A DNA stretch of 64,000 nt from Phytophthora hibernalis. Its lineage: Eukaryota; Oomycota; Peronosporomycetes; Peronosporales; Peronosporaceae. Below the pieces are notes generated by a model. That model saw only the letters and a list, made by a program, of their open reading frames with translations. It did no database searches and was not told where the DNA came from. Of this stretch, positions 10,855 to 23,390 are shown piece by piece. Both the position numbers and the translations under genes were made by a program. The DNA lies in the NCBI GenBank assembly GCA_012656075.1, contig JAAKBF010000027.1, forward strand, positions 124,001 through 188,000, given 5' to 3'. Position 1 is the stretch's first letter. Every line of letters starts with the position of its first letter.

Positions 10855-11310
10855 CGGACTCACCCTATGTTGGCATGCCGCATTGAAATACCAGTGTGTG
10901 TACGTGGCAAGTATAGTCAGCGTTGCTGACTTGGCTACGACATGGTACAGGCACATAATCATACGTAGTACTTCGTATTGTTTTTGTTAATTAGAAAATG
11001 ATACGCAAAGAAAGAAGACGCACGACGAGGAGTTTCACGAAGTACATCCGCGCCCGGTTGGCCACGTTCGGGCTTCGTTTTTGGAGATGTATGGGGCGAA
11101 TATAGTTGCGAACAGTTCTACAACGCTGGAGGCGGTGGCGAGGCCATGCTTCTTTGCAACTGCTTACGCCTGCTCTGAGCAACATCACTCAGGATGTAGG
11201 AAGCTGCGCTCCACAACCCAACCAAAATTTGGTGATTCCGCTTTGGCAAGCAAAGTGGCAAGTAGCAGGAAACTTTGTAATCAGTCCGCATTTTGAAAAA
11301 TCCCCTGCGA
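10855..11310 (+). repeat. Dispersed repeat family E (two inverted matches)
   Basis: 10855-10945 matches 31680-31775 in inverted orientation, including taccagtgtgtgtacgtggc and gtcagcgttgctgacttgg. 11085-11310 matches 26815-27010 inverted, including acgctggaggcggtg and catcactcaggatgtag. Both stretches also carry the phrase ggactcaccctat(g/t)ttggc. These look like fragments of one non-autonomous transposon family; no coding region. Confidence 0.6.
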
Positions 11311-11319
11311 GGCATACGG

Positions 11320-12205
11320 GTTGCGTGCCAGCCCTTGGCGGGCCAGACCCTGTGACGGGCGACCGTGCCCCAGCCACGCAGTGGATCTGCTGAATCAGTG
11401 GACCTCCGAGGTCCATGGTCACCCATTCCGAAGTACCTTGCAGGCGAGAAGACGGGTCTGGTGAGGCGTAACACGCGCAGTGTTCCCGGCGAGCGACACC
11501 TAAGGACGAGTGGTAGGACCTTCATAACTACGGATAGCAGTGCAACGTTGGTGGGGGTGTCCTTCGGGACCGCCGTCGCTGAGGACGCCTGCTGATGGAG
11601 TTAGATGGGCTGTCACCTCTACAAGTCGAGGTCAACGATCAAGCCGATCATTGCGTTTGCATGTTAGTTTCACATTTACCCGACGAGCAACAAACAACAG
11701 AAAACCCAAGAAAAACAAGAAAACCTTTATACTACTCCAGAGACTTTACTTTTCACCTGATCTGTCCTCCAAACCTGAACGACAGATGCTACTCGACCCG
11801 GCTCGTCAGCGGTGGTGCGAGACATTTGGTGGAGAAGCAGGGTAGCTTCTAACTGTGGAAGGAACAGTTTGGTACGAGAAGTGGAGTCTTGTCTGGTCGC
11901 TTAAGGAAGCGTTCGTGTTGGATTAGGTGCTGTTACGCTCAAGTGAGGTCTGCAGCGGCGTTCGTAGGTTCCTGTGTACCGACGCCGTATTTCTTCTTCT
12001 GCATTTTTACTTGCAGGATCACTTGAATTTTGGGACACGCTATAACATCTCGGAGGTGAATTGGACGACTGTGTCGAGTCATTGCGGATTGTATTGGACG
12101 CATTTCGGACACTGGAAGAAGTAGCCAGGCTACTAGATCAAGTGGAACGCACGAAGTTGGTGAAGCGGTAGCACAACCGTTGGAGTTTGAAGAGTTTCCA
12201 GATAG
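11320..12205. other. Leader region upstream of the Gypsy gag relic
   Basis: Overlapping short frames on both strands with no conserved motif. By position this may include the LTR and untranslated leader of the Gypsy element whose gag follows, but no matching second LTR was found, so that remains inference. Confidence 0.3.
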
Positions 12206-12210
12206 GGAGC

Positions 12211-15200
12211 ATGGCCTCGCGCGGACAAGGCAAGGAAAGGGAGGAGTTCGGCGACGCCGTCCGTGACGCGTTCGGCTCCGACAATTCAGAGGCGGGTCAA
12301 CCCCGTCTGAGGCCCCCTCTACAGGTCCGACTCCGAGTACGCCACCTGTTACATCTACCGATACGGCAACGGGTACAGGATTCGGCGGCCGTGCCTTTGA
12401 CGAACCCGTTGCGACCGGACCTGACTACGGTAGCGGGATTGAATACTGTGAGGAACGTAGTTCAACAAGCGGCGACGGCTGGAAGCGGTAGCTAAACGAG
12501 TGCTACTCTACCTGCTCAGACCACGACAGTGGCAATGACGAATATGGTCCCTACTAATACTGGAGCCCTCTCGCAGCAGGCGAACGCTCTACAAGGACCA
12601 ACGGTACCGGTGGGTACAATACCTGGAATGGTGTCTCAACCTCAAGTGCAAAGAGGGGAAGACATCTTCAAACTGGGGCTTCGACTGGACTTCAGCCGAT
12701 TACTATGAATGTTTCATTTAAGAACAGTGGCTATGGAACGATGCCACAAGGGGCACCTATGCAACAAGTAGGTGGCTGGAATCAGCCCAGAACGCAACCA
12801 TCGGTGCCTGGATACGATCAAAGTGGCGGGTACGAGACGCCGATGACCTACGGGTCAACTACTCCGGTTTCCGCGCGGAGACCGATGACAGCCGTTGTCT
12901 CATATGGAGGCAACGTGATTGCGAACGTACCTAACGGTCAGGGACTTGGATTCCCGAACGTATTCTACCAAGCCTCGACCGGGTAGCGCTGGGTCTGAGT
13001 ACTCGCCTACCGGTACGAACTATCAGGCGAACTGGAACACCTCTGCGAATGTGAATCAGGGCCAACCTATGACCCCGGCAAAACATCCGGCTGTGCCTTC
13101 AGAGCTGATTAAGATCGAACATGTCCTGCCAAATTCTGGCACGCCTGGCCAAGGGGCATACGGCAACGCTATGCCTAGCCAGGGAGCATACAGCAATGCT
13201 ATGGGTCGGATCACTACGGCTTCACTTCAGTACTTCGGCGGTATGCCGTCGCACATCAAGAATGTGATGAAGATGCTGCAACCGTTCTACTCCGACAAGT
13301 CCACGATTAAGAAGGCTCGGTCGTTCTGGATAGCATTTGAGCAAGCGGCGTACTGGTTGCCAGACTCGTTGCGTATCAACGCCTTCCGCGAATGCCTAAA
13401 GGGCAAGACTGGCGAGGAATGGTGGATGTACCCCGTCTTGAGGACTTTGAAACTTTGAAAACTCGGTTTCATAACCAGTTTGTGTGTCAAACACAGCTTC
13501 AGATGATTGAACGGTTGAAGACGACGAAGCGTCCTCGCGGTATGTCTGCCGAGGCCTGGGGGACATGATTTCATAGCTCTGTGACGCGACTCAACGCTAT
13601 GACTATCAGATGCGTTAACAGTACATCCTCTCTGGTTTGCGTATCCGAGAATGGAGGAACGGTCTAACGACGACCATGGTTAACTCGATCCCTCAAGCTG
13701 TTGCAGTGCTATTGTACAAAAATATGCACTTGCCAGTGGAGGAAGACGCTGACTTTGCAGACGACAGTGCCAACAAGTCTACAACGGACAATGCCTTGAT
13801 GTCGCAAATGATGACAATGATGCAGCAGACTCAGAATCTGTTACTACAACAACAGCAAATGCAACAACCATCTCAGATGGTTCAGTCTCCGAGATCACTC
13901 GGTGGTCAGCGTCGAAACTCGTTTGTGGCGGCCGCGTATTAAGGACCGCCGACTCCCAACCCTGCTCAGCAAGTGAGTGGGAACGGTGGCCCAGGCACGA
14001 GTCAATTTTATGGCATTCGCCAAGGTCCGGGTATGTACGCGTAATGATTTGCGGTCGGAGCCATACTCTTGGGAACGGCCGTAATGACTGTAAACGCCAG
14101 TTCGTGTTTTGACTCTATTGCAAATTAAAGGGTCACTTCCAGATTGAGTGTACGGCGCCACGCCGGCCATATCAAGGACGGAACAGTGGGAGTGCTCCCC
14201 AGCAACCGAACTCTCCCAGACCAAGTCGGCAGGGTTCAGAGTGCTACCTGTGCCAGATTTTAGAACACCACGCGAATCAGTGCCCAGTGCTGTCTACCGT
14301 GAAGAGCCTAATCGCGCAAGGGAAAGCGGCGCTTCCTCTGGCTCAAGGACAGGCTCCGTCACAGCAATGATGGGGGCAGGAGGGAGGGTAAGAGCAAGCC
14401 GCGCCTTCCTCTTGTCTAAGGGACGGCACTGAGTGGGATCCTCCGCAGTTCGTGAATCAAGTGAGTAGCGAGAGCGTGTGGGTTTCAGAACCTGTTGGGA
14501 CGTCGCATACCGTTCCGATAGGAAATGAACGGATGGAATTTGTAAGTTATGAGGCGCCTGCGCCGATTGTTGGAGGTCCAATGGGGCCTAATTTTGAATG
14601 GGGAGCTGCGTGGAGAAGTGAAAACCCTTTCCGCGGCGCCAATAATGGAAGACCGAGTCAAGGCGTCGACGTCGGGTGTCGCGATCCCTGTTGTGGGTTC
14701 TGTATTTGGTTTTGACGCTGCAAGCGTGCCTTCTGAAGCTGCAGTTTGCAAAGTTGCTCGTGAAGCAGCTACATGTACTGAATCTCCTCCAGTACCTACT
14801 ATAGTACTGGGGTGAAGCCCGAGTCGAAGTGTCGACGTAGGAAGACGTGAACCCCAGCGTGGGTCCCATATGTGGAAACGAAGTCGTTCGTGTCTTTTGA
14901 AGCGAACTTTCGCGCGGTTGTGATCAATACAACCGTTGGAGTGTCTCCGGTACCTGCTGTGGCATCTAGGGGCTGAACACAAGTCGAGGAGACGACGTTG
15001 GATGAAGCTGTCAGCGTTCCTTTTGACGCGGCAGACTGTGAAGTTGCGTGCCATACAACCGTTGAAGAGGCTTCGGTGCCAGCTATAGTACCAAAGGATA
15101 ATGTCTATCCGAGCAACTCAGGGGATTTGGCCCAAGAAATATTGAAGGAGCGAGCCCAGGGCGAGGTTACTTATCGCGAAACCGTATTTGTAGTTGTGAG

Positions 15201-15430
15201 CGTGGAAGTAGAAAATGAAGAAACGGTGACCGAAGACAGTGTTACCTCGGACGAGTGGCCGATTGCGGTCGAGGAGGTGCTAGCTAGAGCACCCCATGCC
15301 AAGCCCAAGGATAAAGGAGGACCCTCCGGGCTCATGAAAGGAGCAAGCCACGCTCCCGAAACCCAGAGTGCCGATGTCGTCGCTTCGGCAAAAGTTACTG
15401 GTATTGAGTTTTTCCCAACCGGTGGATAGC
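12211..15430 (+). pseudogene. Ty3/Gypsy gag relic with zinc knuckles
   Basis: Starts at ATG 12211 (MASRGQGKERE) and proceeds through frame-shifted pieces 12705-12986 and 12919-13458 into a capsid-like block: SFWIAFEQAAYWLPDS, then FRECLKGKTGEEWW, then a QTQLQMIERL-type segment and a Gln-rich linker (MTMMQQTQNLLLQQQQ near 13830). Two nucleocapsid zinc knuckles follow. The first (about 14110-14150) has its leading Cys codon changed to TGA, leaving LYCKLKGHFQIEC. The second is an intact CX2CX4HX4C (CYLCQILEHHANQC, about 14245). 14690-15100 contains degenerate tandem repeats of about 150-160 bp encoding TTVEEASVPAIV-like units. The tail ends in TAG at 15427. Gag would form the virus-like particle; this copy is dead. 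Confidence 0.75.
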
Positions 15431-15639
15431 AGTAGTAGTCTCGCCCTTTAGAGTGATATACTAGTAGTACTATAGTATCTCGATTTTACTAATCGACCAC
15501 AAAAAACACAAAAAGCATACGACAAGCTAAATGCGATCCTGAAGTGCTGCCAGTGGCCTTCCACCCCTCACCCGCAGTATCTCCTTTCGGATTTGCTTCA
15601 AAACAACCTCAGCGCGATGATTGTCCGTAGGCGTGCGCA

Positions 15640-16060
15640 GACTGATCATGTCAATCCCGGCTGTAGAGAAGACGTGCTCTTAAAACGCGATTGGTGGAGC
15701 TGAAACCAGCTAAGCCATCCGTGGTCACTGGCATCCACGAACAAGGACAAAATTGCTCCATCACTAGCTGCGCTGACTTGTGCAGCAGCAGTTTGACATT
15801 GTTGAACCTTTCTACCTCAACCTTGTTCAAATTCACCGAAATACATGAGGCAACCCGCTTCGTTTTCCGTTTTCCACTAAGTGCCACATCTAGTCCATAC
15901 TGTAATGGCTGGACAGTGCGGGCATAGTCAATGAGTGAGTCTCTCATCCAGCGGTCGCGGGACCAGTTGTCGTGTAGGATCACACAGAAATTCTCACTAC
16001 CAAATGGTATGAGTCCCACCAACAACATTCGCTTCCCTTTGTCAGGTCAACGAGCGTTGG
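15640..16060 (-). pseudogene. Ty3/Gypsy pol fragment (RT-RNase H junction)
   Basis: A 125-residue frame (16028-15651) contains WMRDSLIDYARTVQPLQ and GKRKTKRVA, followed by a degraded block resembling a Gypsy RNase H start. In oomycete Gypsy polyproteins a similar stretch joins the RT thumb to RNase H. It points opposite to the gag relic on its left, so the two pieces are not one simple element. The assignment is by motif memory only. Confidence 0.45.
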
Positions 16061-16064
16061 ATCA

Positions 16065-16845
16065 AACCTGAAGACCAGGAACGATCCCTTACTCCGGGTT
16101 GGATGTGAACCCTCTGGACACCTAGGTTGTATTAGGCCAACCCAATAACCTGCACCACTAGCCACGAGCGAGGGCTAGTATGCAATATTGCGCTTTCGCT
16201 CGAACCCCCGCAGTCCCTCAGAAGGAAGGGTACCGGCTGTCAAGCCTAATACGCGTTTGCCGAGGTAAAATCTCGGCGGATAGTCAAATATGTATGGAAC
16301 ACTCGGTTCCACTATAATATATGGTGAACGACGCTTCTCGTCGCTCCCAACACTCGGCCACTCTAATCTCTTGGACTGGCCCGCAAGGAACCTTCGGTTC
16401 AATGTACCTTAGGTTCGCTGACCAGCATCCCACAAGCCGAGCGTATCCAGACCCTAAGATAAGCTAGCTAGACTTACCGAAGACGGACTTGACCCTTGGT
16501 GACTTGGGGGAAGACTGCTGATTTATGTTCATATATGGCTCTGAGAGCCTCTGTAGTCGATCCTATAGCTAGTCCTATATCTAAATGCAAATATCCAGTG
16601 TGAACCGATCCCAGTATGTGATCCTGTACCCGGCTCTATAAGACGGAGGGAACGAAACTGAAATCGGTACAAACGAGGGTTCGTACCCTCGGCCGGGAAT
16701 TTATTATACCCGACCGAGGCCTCGGTCACTAAACTATCGTGGTCACTGTGGCGAGGGAATGTAATTCGCCAATCAGGGCACGCCGGTCACTTTCCTTTAG
16801 CAAGGGCAACCTTGCCGACTTGTGACCGAGCGCCCCAAAACCCAA
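16065..16845. other. Non-coding stretch, possible LTR remnant
   Basis: No domain-bearing frame. The sequence has LTR-like character (short direct motifs, no coding bias) but no partner copy was found within the window. Confidence 0.3.
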
Positions 16846-16849
16846 CACC

Positions 16850-17250
16850 ACGTAGCTGTGTTCTTCGAGTATCTGCCTCGGAAGACCATTGTGAGGCGCG
16901 GTGAAAAACAGTGTGGGTAAAATGCAGCGAGAAAGACAAAGAGCGCGCCACTGCCATTGCTGCTAGGAGATTGTCACGGCAACAAATGTGCCCCCATTCC
17001 TCGTGTTCAAGAGTGGTGTATCACGGCACGATCATGTCCAGCAGATAATCGACAGGGCTCGTCATGGCTTTGATGTCCGCCTATGGAAAGAAGTATATGA
17101 GCTACAAGCTCAATACAACTGTCGCATAAATGAGAATCCTACCGCATGGTGGAATGCACGCATCGCCATGAAGATCACTTCGCGTTTCGGGATAATATGG
17201 AAGAGAAGATTTTGCTTCTATGGGATGATCTTTCGGGTCATTTTCCGCTG
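16850..17250 (+). pseudogene. Pogo/Tigger-type DDE transposase fragment
   Basis: The reading starts with VFFEYLPRKTIVRRG near 16855, the block that follows the first catalytic Asp in DDE_1 transposases. A frame change leads to PFLVFKSG and ELQAQYNC then NPTAWWNARI (16988-17180), and another to KILLLWDDLSGHF (about 17195-17235), which holds the second catalytic Asp pair. Nothing recognisable follows because the sequence runs straight into an antisense Gypsy fragment. It is a truncated cut-and-paste transposase. Confidence 0.7.
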
Positions 17251-17254
17251 CGCT

Positions 17255-19310
17255 TCTTGACGCAAAACATTGGGGCGCAATACGGGGAATTAGACGGGCG
17301 AGTCATTTTTGCCGCGAGCATTTCTGTCGACCATGCTCGAATAGCTTCCTATTGCTCGGCTGAGACTGTGAATTGCTTCCGATGAATAGGCAAGTCATCG
17401 ACTATCTCGAATTTTGCGTCCATACCGGCTTGACGAGTTGGGGATACGACTGGCAAGTGGGAGCGAAGACTTTATCTCGAAATTTTCTCACGAGTGGGTA
17501 AACGGGTGATGTCTTCAATTTTTCCGTATTTGTTTCATCTTTAGTGGGCTCGTTCCTGGGATTTACATAAAGCAAAATTCGTTATCGCATTCGCGGAAAC
17601 GACGCTGGAGGTTACGAGGACGGACCGGCTTTGTTGTCCCGGTGGACTAGTGATGTCCATGTAGATACATGTAGTAACATTTCAGAAGTGCCTCGTCCTC
17701 CGATTGGTTCTGCTGATGCGAACTGCCACGGCGTCGTCCGGCAACACATCTAGCCAGACGGACTGGGACACATGGGTGGAGAGCGATGCTTGATGCTGTA
17801 TTGTCACGAGGGACGACAGTCTTGAGCTGCCAATTAATATCCGTGTTTGCGTCGACTAACCACGGCATTCCAATGAGGACATCCTTTCCTTCGGGGATGT
17901 CCAATACAAATGCTTTAGAACAGTATGGAGGAAATCCATCCAAATTAAACTTGAGATTGACAACTCGTCTTGGAACCGCGGTAATCAAGCCGCTGCTCAA
18001 ACAAATAACCAGCGGTTTCGAGTACTCGCGTGTAGATGTTTGCAGGGTATCCAACGATGTGTGGTAGCACCGCGTTAAAGGAAACGCCACTATCGATAAA
18101 AGAAGAAGTAGGGTGGGCACGAATTTGACCTGTCTGCTCTAGGTAGCCATACATGTTGTTGTTGACGGGCTTGGTGATTGCTTCGTCAGTCCCGTAATTA
18201 AATCTAACCGGAGCACCAGAGAGTCGACCAGTGGCTTGACAGTGTGCAGTCGTATGGGGAGCGGCACGCCAGACACGTGGTAGGTGGGCACGAGGCCTTG
18301 TGTTTTCGGTTGGCCGGTCCCAGAGGCGGGTTTGGCCTTCCGGGAGTTGACCGAGCCGAACCTTACGCATTATCCGGTCGAGTTGGTGTTGAATTTGCTC
18401 TTTCAAATTTCTAATTCCGATTTGGCGAGACTTGAAAGGCTTTCGTGTATCCTCGAAGCGCTACGCGTGTTCGATCGTTTCTTGCAGCGTTACCGGCACG
18501 TTTTGCGAAATGTGGCACGAGGTATCTCCTCGCAAGTTCTGCTGAAAAAACAGCGCTTGACCATCTCCGGCAACTCGAGCGAGGACTGAGACAGCAGTAA
18601 CAGGAATGTTGAAGTATACACTTGCAGAGTACCGGTAACTTGGAGGTCGTGCAACATAGAGAGCAACTTAAACTCGAAATTGATATCCCTTAATCGGATG
18701 CGAATCTGATGTTTGAAGAGGAACCAAGTTCAATGACGTTCACCAAAGATGTTCTTAAGCTCTAGGTACGATGACATGGCGTCCGGCCCTAAAACGGGAC
18801 GACCATATCTAGGAATCGTGAGTCACAGTTATCACGCTCGCGTGCGTAGCCGCTGAGATGCTCTTCAATGGCAAACAGCCAGAGTTCTAGATCCTCATCG
18901 GCTCGTCCATGGAACATAGGAGGATCTGCCTTGTACTTATGGCGGGTTACACGAGATTGTTGTTTGAACATATCATGGTGGAAGCTTGTCTGTTGTTCCA
19001 TGAAATCCTGTAATTGCTGCTGCTGTAACAGCATGGACGCTATCATCTGCAGCAGCTGACTGACCGCACCGTCATCTAAGCCTGAATCAGCATGAGGCAT
19101 GGCTCCACCGGGCACTTGAGGTGCAGGCGACGTAGTGGGAGGGGTGCACCCGGTCCATGCGGTGTTGGAGTGCGGGGTGTGGATGGTGCAGGCTGCCCAT
19201 GGTTTGACGTTTGATCCATGTCTTCTGCGTCTGACCTTGGCTGCCGTCGGGGTCTCAAATTCGAAGAGGATTATTCTGCAGACTGGGGAGTCATGCACTC
19301 GAATTCGTAC
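17255..19310 (-). pseudogene. Chromovirus Gypsy copy 1: gag, protease and start of RT (broken)
   Basis: Reads right to left. 19298-18789 is gag, with DEDLELWLFAIEEHLSGYA and RERDNCDSRFLDMVVPF. 18406-17945 leads to the aspartic protease with FIDSGVSFNAV. 18120-17647 has DIPEGKDVLIGMPWLVD. 17380-17258 matches the beginning of RT (SPYCAPMFCVKK) before the element is cut off at the pogo fragment. All blocks have clear counterparts in the complete element at 47264-52506, so this is a second, older and truncated member of the same or a sister family. Confidence 0.8.
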
Positions 19311-19379
19311 TTAATAGTGCATGCACGGTGATGCCTCAAAGACGGTCGCACTGAGTTTTCACTCTAATTTCGAAATTGT

Positions 19380-19595
19380 CACGTATTATGTAGATGCACA
19401 GAGTCTGGTGGAGGACTTGTGTTTGAAGCTGGAAATGAAGAGTGATAGATTGAATGAAAGAATTTACGGCTGTTACCTAGGATGTAGGAGGTGAAGGCTT
19501 CTAACCGATGCTGTGCCAATGTGTGAAACGGACGCTGCTGAGGATAGTTTTGTTGGTTTCGTAGGGGTGAGTAGAGCTGGCGATGCATCATCCTC
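19380..19595 (-). repeat. Probable 5' LTR of Gypsy copy 1
   Basis: On the minus strand the segment begins with gatgcatcgccagc, resembling the start of the 47264 LTR, and ends in acgtgaca. It is followed by aatttcgaaattagagtg, almost identical to the sequence directly after the 5' LTR at 47479. The interior is diverged. Boundaries are approximate. Confidence 0.5.
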
Positions 19596-19599
19596 ACGC

Positions 19600-20260
19600 T
19601 CTCACTGAGACTGCAACTGTGTAGAAACAGTTGGAACTGGATGGAATGGTCTCCATGCAGCGTTGGTAGAAGGAGCTTACGAATCCAATTTGCTTGCTTT
19701 CATAATTGATGCAGCGATCTATAGGGCAGCGGTGAAATACTTATTCGTATCGTCGGAAGCGTTTGAGGTGTTCAACCTCTTCGGCGATCAACCATGAGGT
19801 AGTGAATCTTCAGATCAATTTGGTGTTTTGGTATACTTATGAGCATCTATTGTTTTCACTCTGGTGTACCTGAACGGAGAAAGAACCCGCTTCGTGCCAA
19901 CGTCATCTCTGTGCAGCTCAGCGAGTTTGATTCTAGATTCCAGGCGATGTCCTCTAGATCGCTAACGCATAGAACAGTTGCAGTGACATGACCAATTGTT
20001 GTACTGGTATGCTGTCAGCAGATTGGAACCAGGCTCACACCAATGAGCCTCACTAAAAGCAAAAAGGAAAACGAAATTGCAGTCGTCTGTGTTTTGGAAC
20101 TTCACAACGATTTTTTTAAATGATTTTTCAAGCTGATACAAATCATCTTATGTGAAACCAAAGTCGATATTTTCATATCCTCACTATGAAACTTTGTTTG
20201 GTATTTTAGTTATCCATCTATATAAGCTAAATGTCAAATTTCACATCCAAACTACTAGGG
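19600..20260. other. No gene seen
   Basis: AT-rich non-coding stretch between the Gypsy LTR and a MITE-like end. No repeats or coding motifs recognised. Confidence 0.4.
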
Positions 20261-20266
20261 CGGATG

Positions 20267-21190
20267 TGGAGGCTGGGATAGTAGGTTTGCTTAATTTCTT
20301 GATACGGCCCGCCCAGAGGTTCGCCAATACAGCACTGAATTGTATTGAGCTGTAGTCATCTCAATAATAAAAACGGCAATTTCTAGCGAAGCAATAATAA
20401 ATAGTGTCGCAATTTATATTGCACTGTTACATAAACGCGTCTTCTTCTGCCTCCTCTTCCTCTCGCCCCGATAGACGTTTCTGCCGGTATTATGGCTCGG
20501 GTACTGTTGGTTTGGTGCATGCATAATATTTGGGGGCCGGTGCATATCATTATTTGCTGCATGCATCTTAGTCAACCGAAATGGCCCCATTGTACAACAA
20601 TAATCTTGCCAAAATTCCGACCGCTTCTCTGCTGATTTACATACACTATAACTACTTCGATTATATGTCAGTGGTATTAATCAACTACTAAGCACGACTC
20701 GAAAAAATTTGAGATCGATATGGCTACATTCAACTTTCCGTTTCGACCCAACAAGCGAAATAGCAGGCTAAGTCCTCTAGCACAGGCTCCACCAGGGTCG
20801 CATGGCGCCTAGGTGGTCATTGCGGGATTTACTCAAAACGCTTGCCATCGACTAGCCTGTCTATTTACACGAGGCGCTTATTCGCTATTTGATACATTTG
20901 CCGTATTTATTGTCTAATTGTGGCAATATAATATTGTATTGGAATCGACGAACCCCAATAATAAATATTTTTATTGGAAAACACAATTAATTATTGTTTT
21001 GTTCCATTTAATTCCGGCTTTTGGGTCCGCCATAAATGTAAAATTTAGATACATTTTGCATGTAAAGCCAAAAATCTAAAATATAGAGAAGTAAATATGG
21101 GTTAGCGTGACGGACACTTTTGCATACAAAAGATAAGTCAAATATCGACGAATAACGAATTAATCCCTTGCATCTGCTCTGCAGCACTTA
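20267..21190. repeat. MITE-like family D, copy 2 (degraded)
   Basis: The left part (aggctgggatagtaggttt, 20270-20290) and the inner right part (ttttgcatacaaaagataag, 21120-21190) match copy 1 at 8965-9667. The middle is AT-rich and diverged. The right terminus is missing; instead the sequence runs into ttattgtggttttcgacc, which matches 25540-25580 inverted. Confidence 0.5.
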
Positions 21191-21305
21191 TTGTGGTTTT
21201 CGACCTATTGTCACCCATTTTAGGGATATTTATCAAAAGAGACAGGGTTTCCATCACGATTTATCCAAAGAGACCGTGTTTGGAACCCAGCCCTATGATT
21301 GGAAC
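21186..21305 (+). repeat. Inverted repeat F, left arm
   Basis: 21205-21305 (landmarks aaagagaccgtgtttggaac and cacgatttatcc) matches 25185-25262 in inverted orientation, and 21186-21220 matches 25540-25580 inverted. The two arms bracket about 4 kb of non-LTR retroelement fragments. Confidence 0.65.
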
Positions 21306-21639
21306 AAATTATTGGGCGTTTTGCACTTGGCGTAGTCGAACTCCTTCAACACGTACTTCAGGTACATCTTGCGTCAATACGAATCGCTTCACAAGGTCGG
21401 ATCGTACGTTCATGATCTCGAGTCGGTTGTCGGAGCCGAGCAGCGGGATGTGGTTCTCGTCCGACATTTCTTTGAGAAGCAGTTGTGGATCTGTCCCAGC
21501 TCCTGGATATCGAGACAGGGGTGCTCCTGCTCGAGCGACAACCACATCGGCACTGCGTCGTTGCGCATGTACATGGCGATACCTTTGTCTGACTTGACAG
21601 TCGTGTCGAACTTGAAACCCAGCTAACTCGATTCCGGGC

Positions 21640-23390
21640 TGTGGGTCGCCGTGTCCGTAGTCTGGCGGTCTTCAGTGATAACTTGCTGAGCTCTGCACCG
21701 AAGTTCTACGCGATAATAATAGCAACGCACATGAACACTACAGTGCGCTTTATGGCAAACGGAGAGCTCTCGCGTGCCGTCAGAGTAACAAAGGGCATCA
21801 GTCAGGGCTCTCCTCGCACCATTGATATTCATCCTGGAGGCCGACTTGCTCTATGACGAAATCGAGAGTGATGCCAACATCAGAGGCATCTCCTTGGACG
21901 GCACTCGCCCTACGGTGCAACTGAAGGTGACTGGTTACGCAGATGACACTGCGATTTATATTGCGAGTAGTCAGATGCAGACGGCAGCCATTCAGGCAGT
22001 GGCCGGCTTCTCAGCCTGCTCAGGCCTTAAGCTGAATGTGTCGAAGTCGGCGGCGGTCAGGCTAGGAAGAATAACTGGATCTGGGAAGGCAAAGACAACG
22101 GAGCTGCCTCAACAGACCGAGGTAGTGCAAGACACCAACTGCACACGGTTTTTGGGCCACATCGCTGAAGGAGGAGACGTGGTGGAGGAAGCGTGGACTA
22201 AGGCCTTCGGGGCCTTTCGCGTGAGGCTGGCACTGGCGGAGTCGAAAACGAACACAGTAGCTCAAAGGGCGGCAATCGCGGCGGCTGTAATAGTACCGAA
22301 GCTGCTATATGTAGCACGTCATGCGTGGCCTACGGAAGAATTGGTGTGGCATGTGCATCCGCAATTTCGTCTGGAACTCGAACTTTGCCGAGCCTGACTC
22401 ACCAGCTTGCTCGATGGGTGCAGGCAGCGGTAGTGGAAAAATGAAGATGGACGGTGGCTTAGGCGTCCCAACATTGGGGTATAATTGGCAGCCATGAGTG
22501 CACAAGTGGTGGAGCAATGGGTGTAAACAACGGACAGGAGCAAGCATAGGATTGGCGACATTCTGATCAAGAGGGATGGGAGCGATACGACGCACATCGT
22601 GCCCAACTCGAAGCAGAACCTGGCGAAATTGATGCGCTCGATGTGGACAACAAGGCGGTCGTGGGTCGAGAGAGCCTTCGCAGAAGACTGTGCTCGTCAG
22701 GCGGAGGACGCGGACGGCGTGAAGGAGCTACGAGCGGTGCTAAGATTCCACAACGGGGTTCAGACGACGTGGGGCGCACCGGATTGACCATCACAGTGGT
22801 GGGAACCGCGCTGTTGGCCCTGAGTAGTGCAAAGAAGACAAGAGCAGAAAGTTGGTGCGAGCTGCTGCACTCAGCCGTGGGGAAGATACGTCTCAACAAT
22901 CTCGACTGTCTAAATGATACAGGCACGGCAAGGAACCCAGGAGACTACAAGATATTATGCAGAGCGGGGGCGACTTGAGACTGGAGGACGTGGCAAGCTG
23001 GTTGCTTGAACGGAGTGGAGTGATCACCTTTGCGCCTGTGGACAAAAGTTTACCGCTCTCCAGCAAGGAGGAACACGTGTATCGAGAGTGGTGCCTTAAT
23101 GTGATAGCTAACTACCCGGAGATAGTTCTCAAAAGCAGGGAGGACGAGATGATAAGAGTACAGCATGGAGTGGCGGACAAGCACCATATATTTGATGTAT
23201 ACAGCACACATTGAGGCCGGGCACAATACAGGTAGCAAAAGCAGACGCGGAAACCGTGGAGTCTGTAGTAGCCAGAGTGCCGGACGTACCAGTAACCACG
23301 GTTTGGACGACACCGCATCCACGATCGACGAAACCGATGCCGGTATGGGCGGGCAAGAGGTGATGGGCCACCATGCTTCCTGCTGATTCA
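21640..23390 (+). pseudogene. Non-LTR retrotransposon reverse transcriptase fragment
   Basis: Plus-strand frame 21641-21856 has RFMANGELSRAVRVTKGISQGSP, the RT block before the palm, then a frameshift inside the QGSPLAPL region. 21822-22397 continues with EADLLYDEIE and the catalytic YADDTAIYIASS, then FSACSGLKLNVSKSAAV, typical of L1-type RT. The thumb and connection follow to about 22400, and weakly conserved pieces (22643-22978, 22957-23214) run to about 23390. The 5' half of the element is absent. RT would copy RNA at a nicked target; this fragment is inactive. Confidence 0.8.

Noticed and set aside
16529..16729. tRNA-like or promoter signal in the GC/AT mixed stretch
   Set aside because: No cloverleaf with A and B boxes could be read, and no pairing was convincing.
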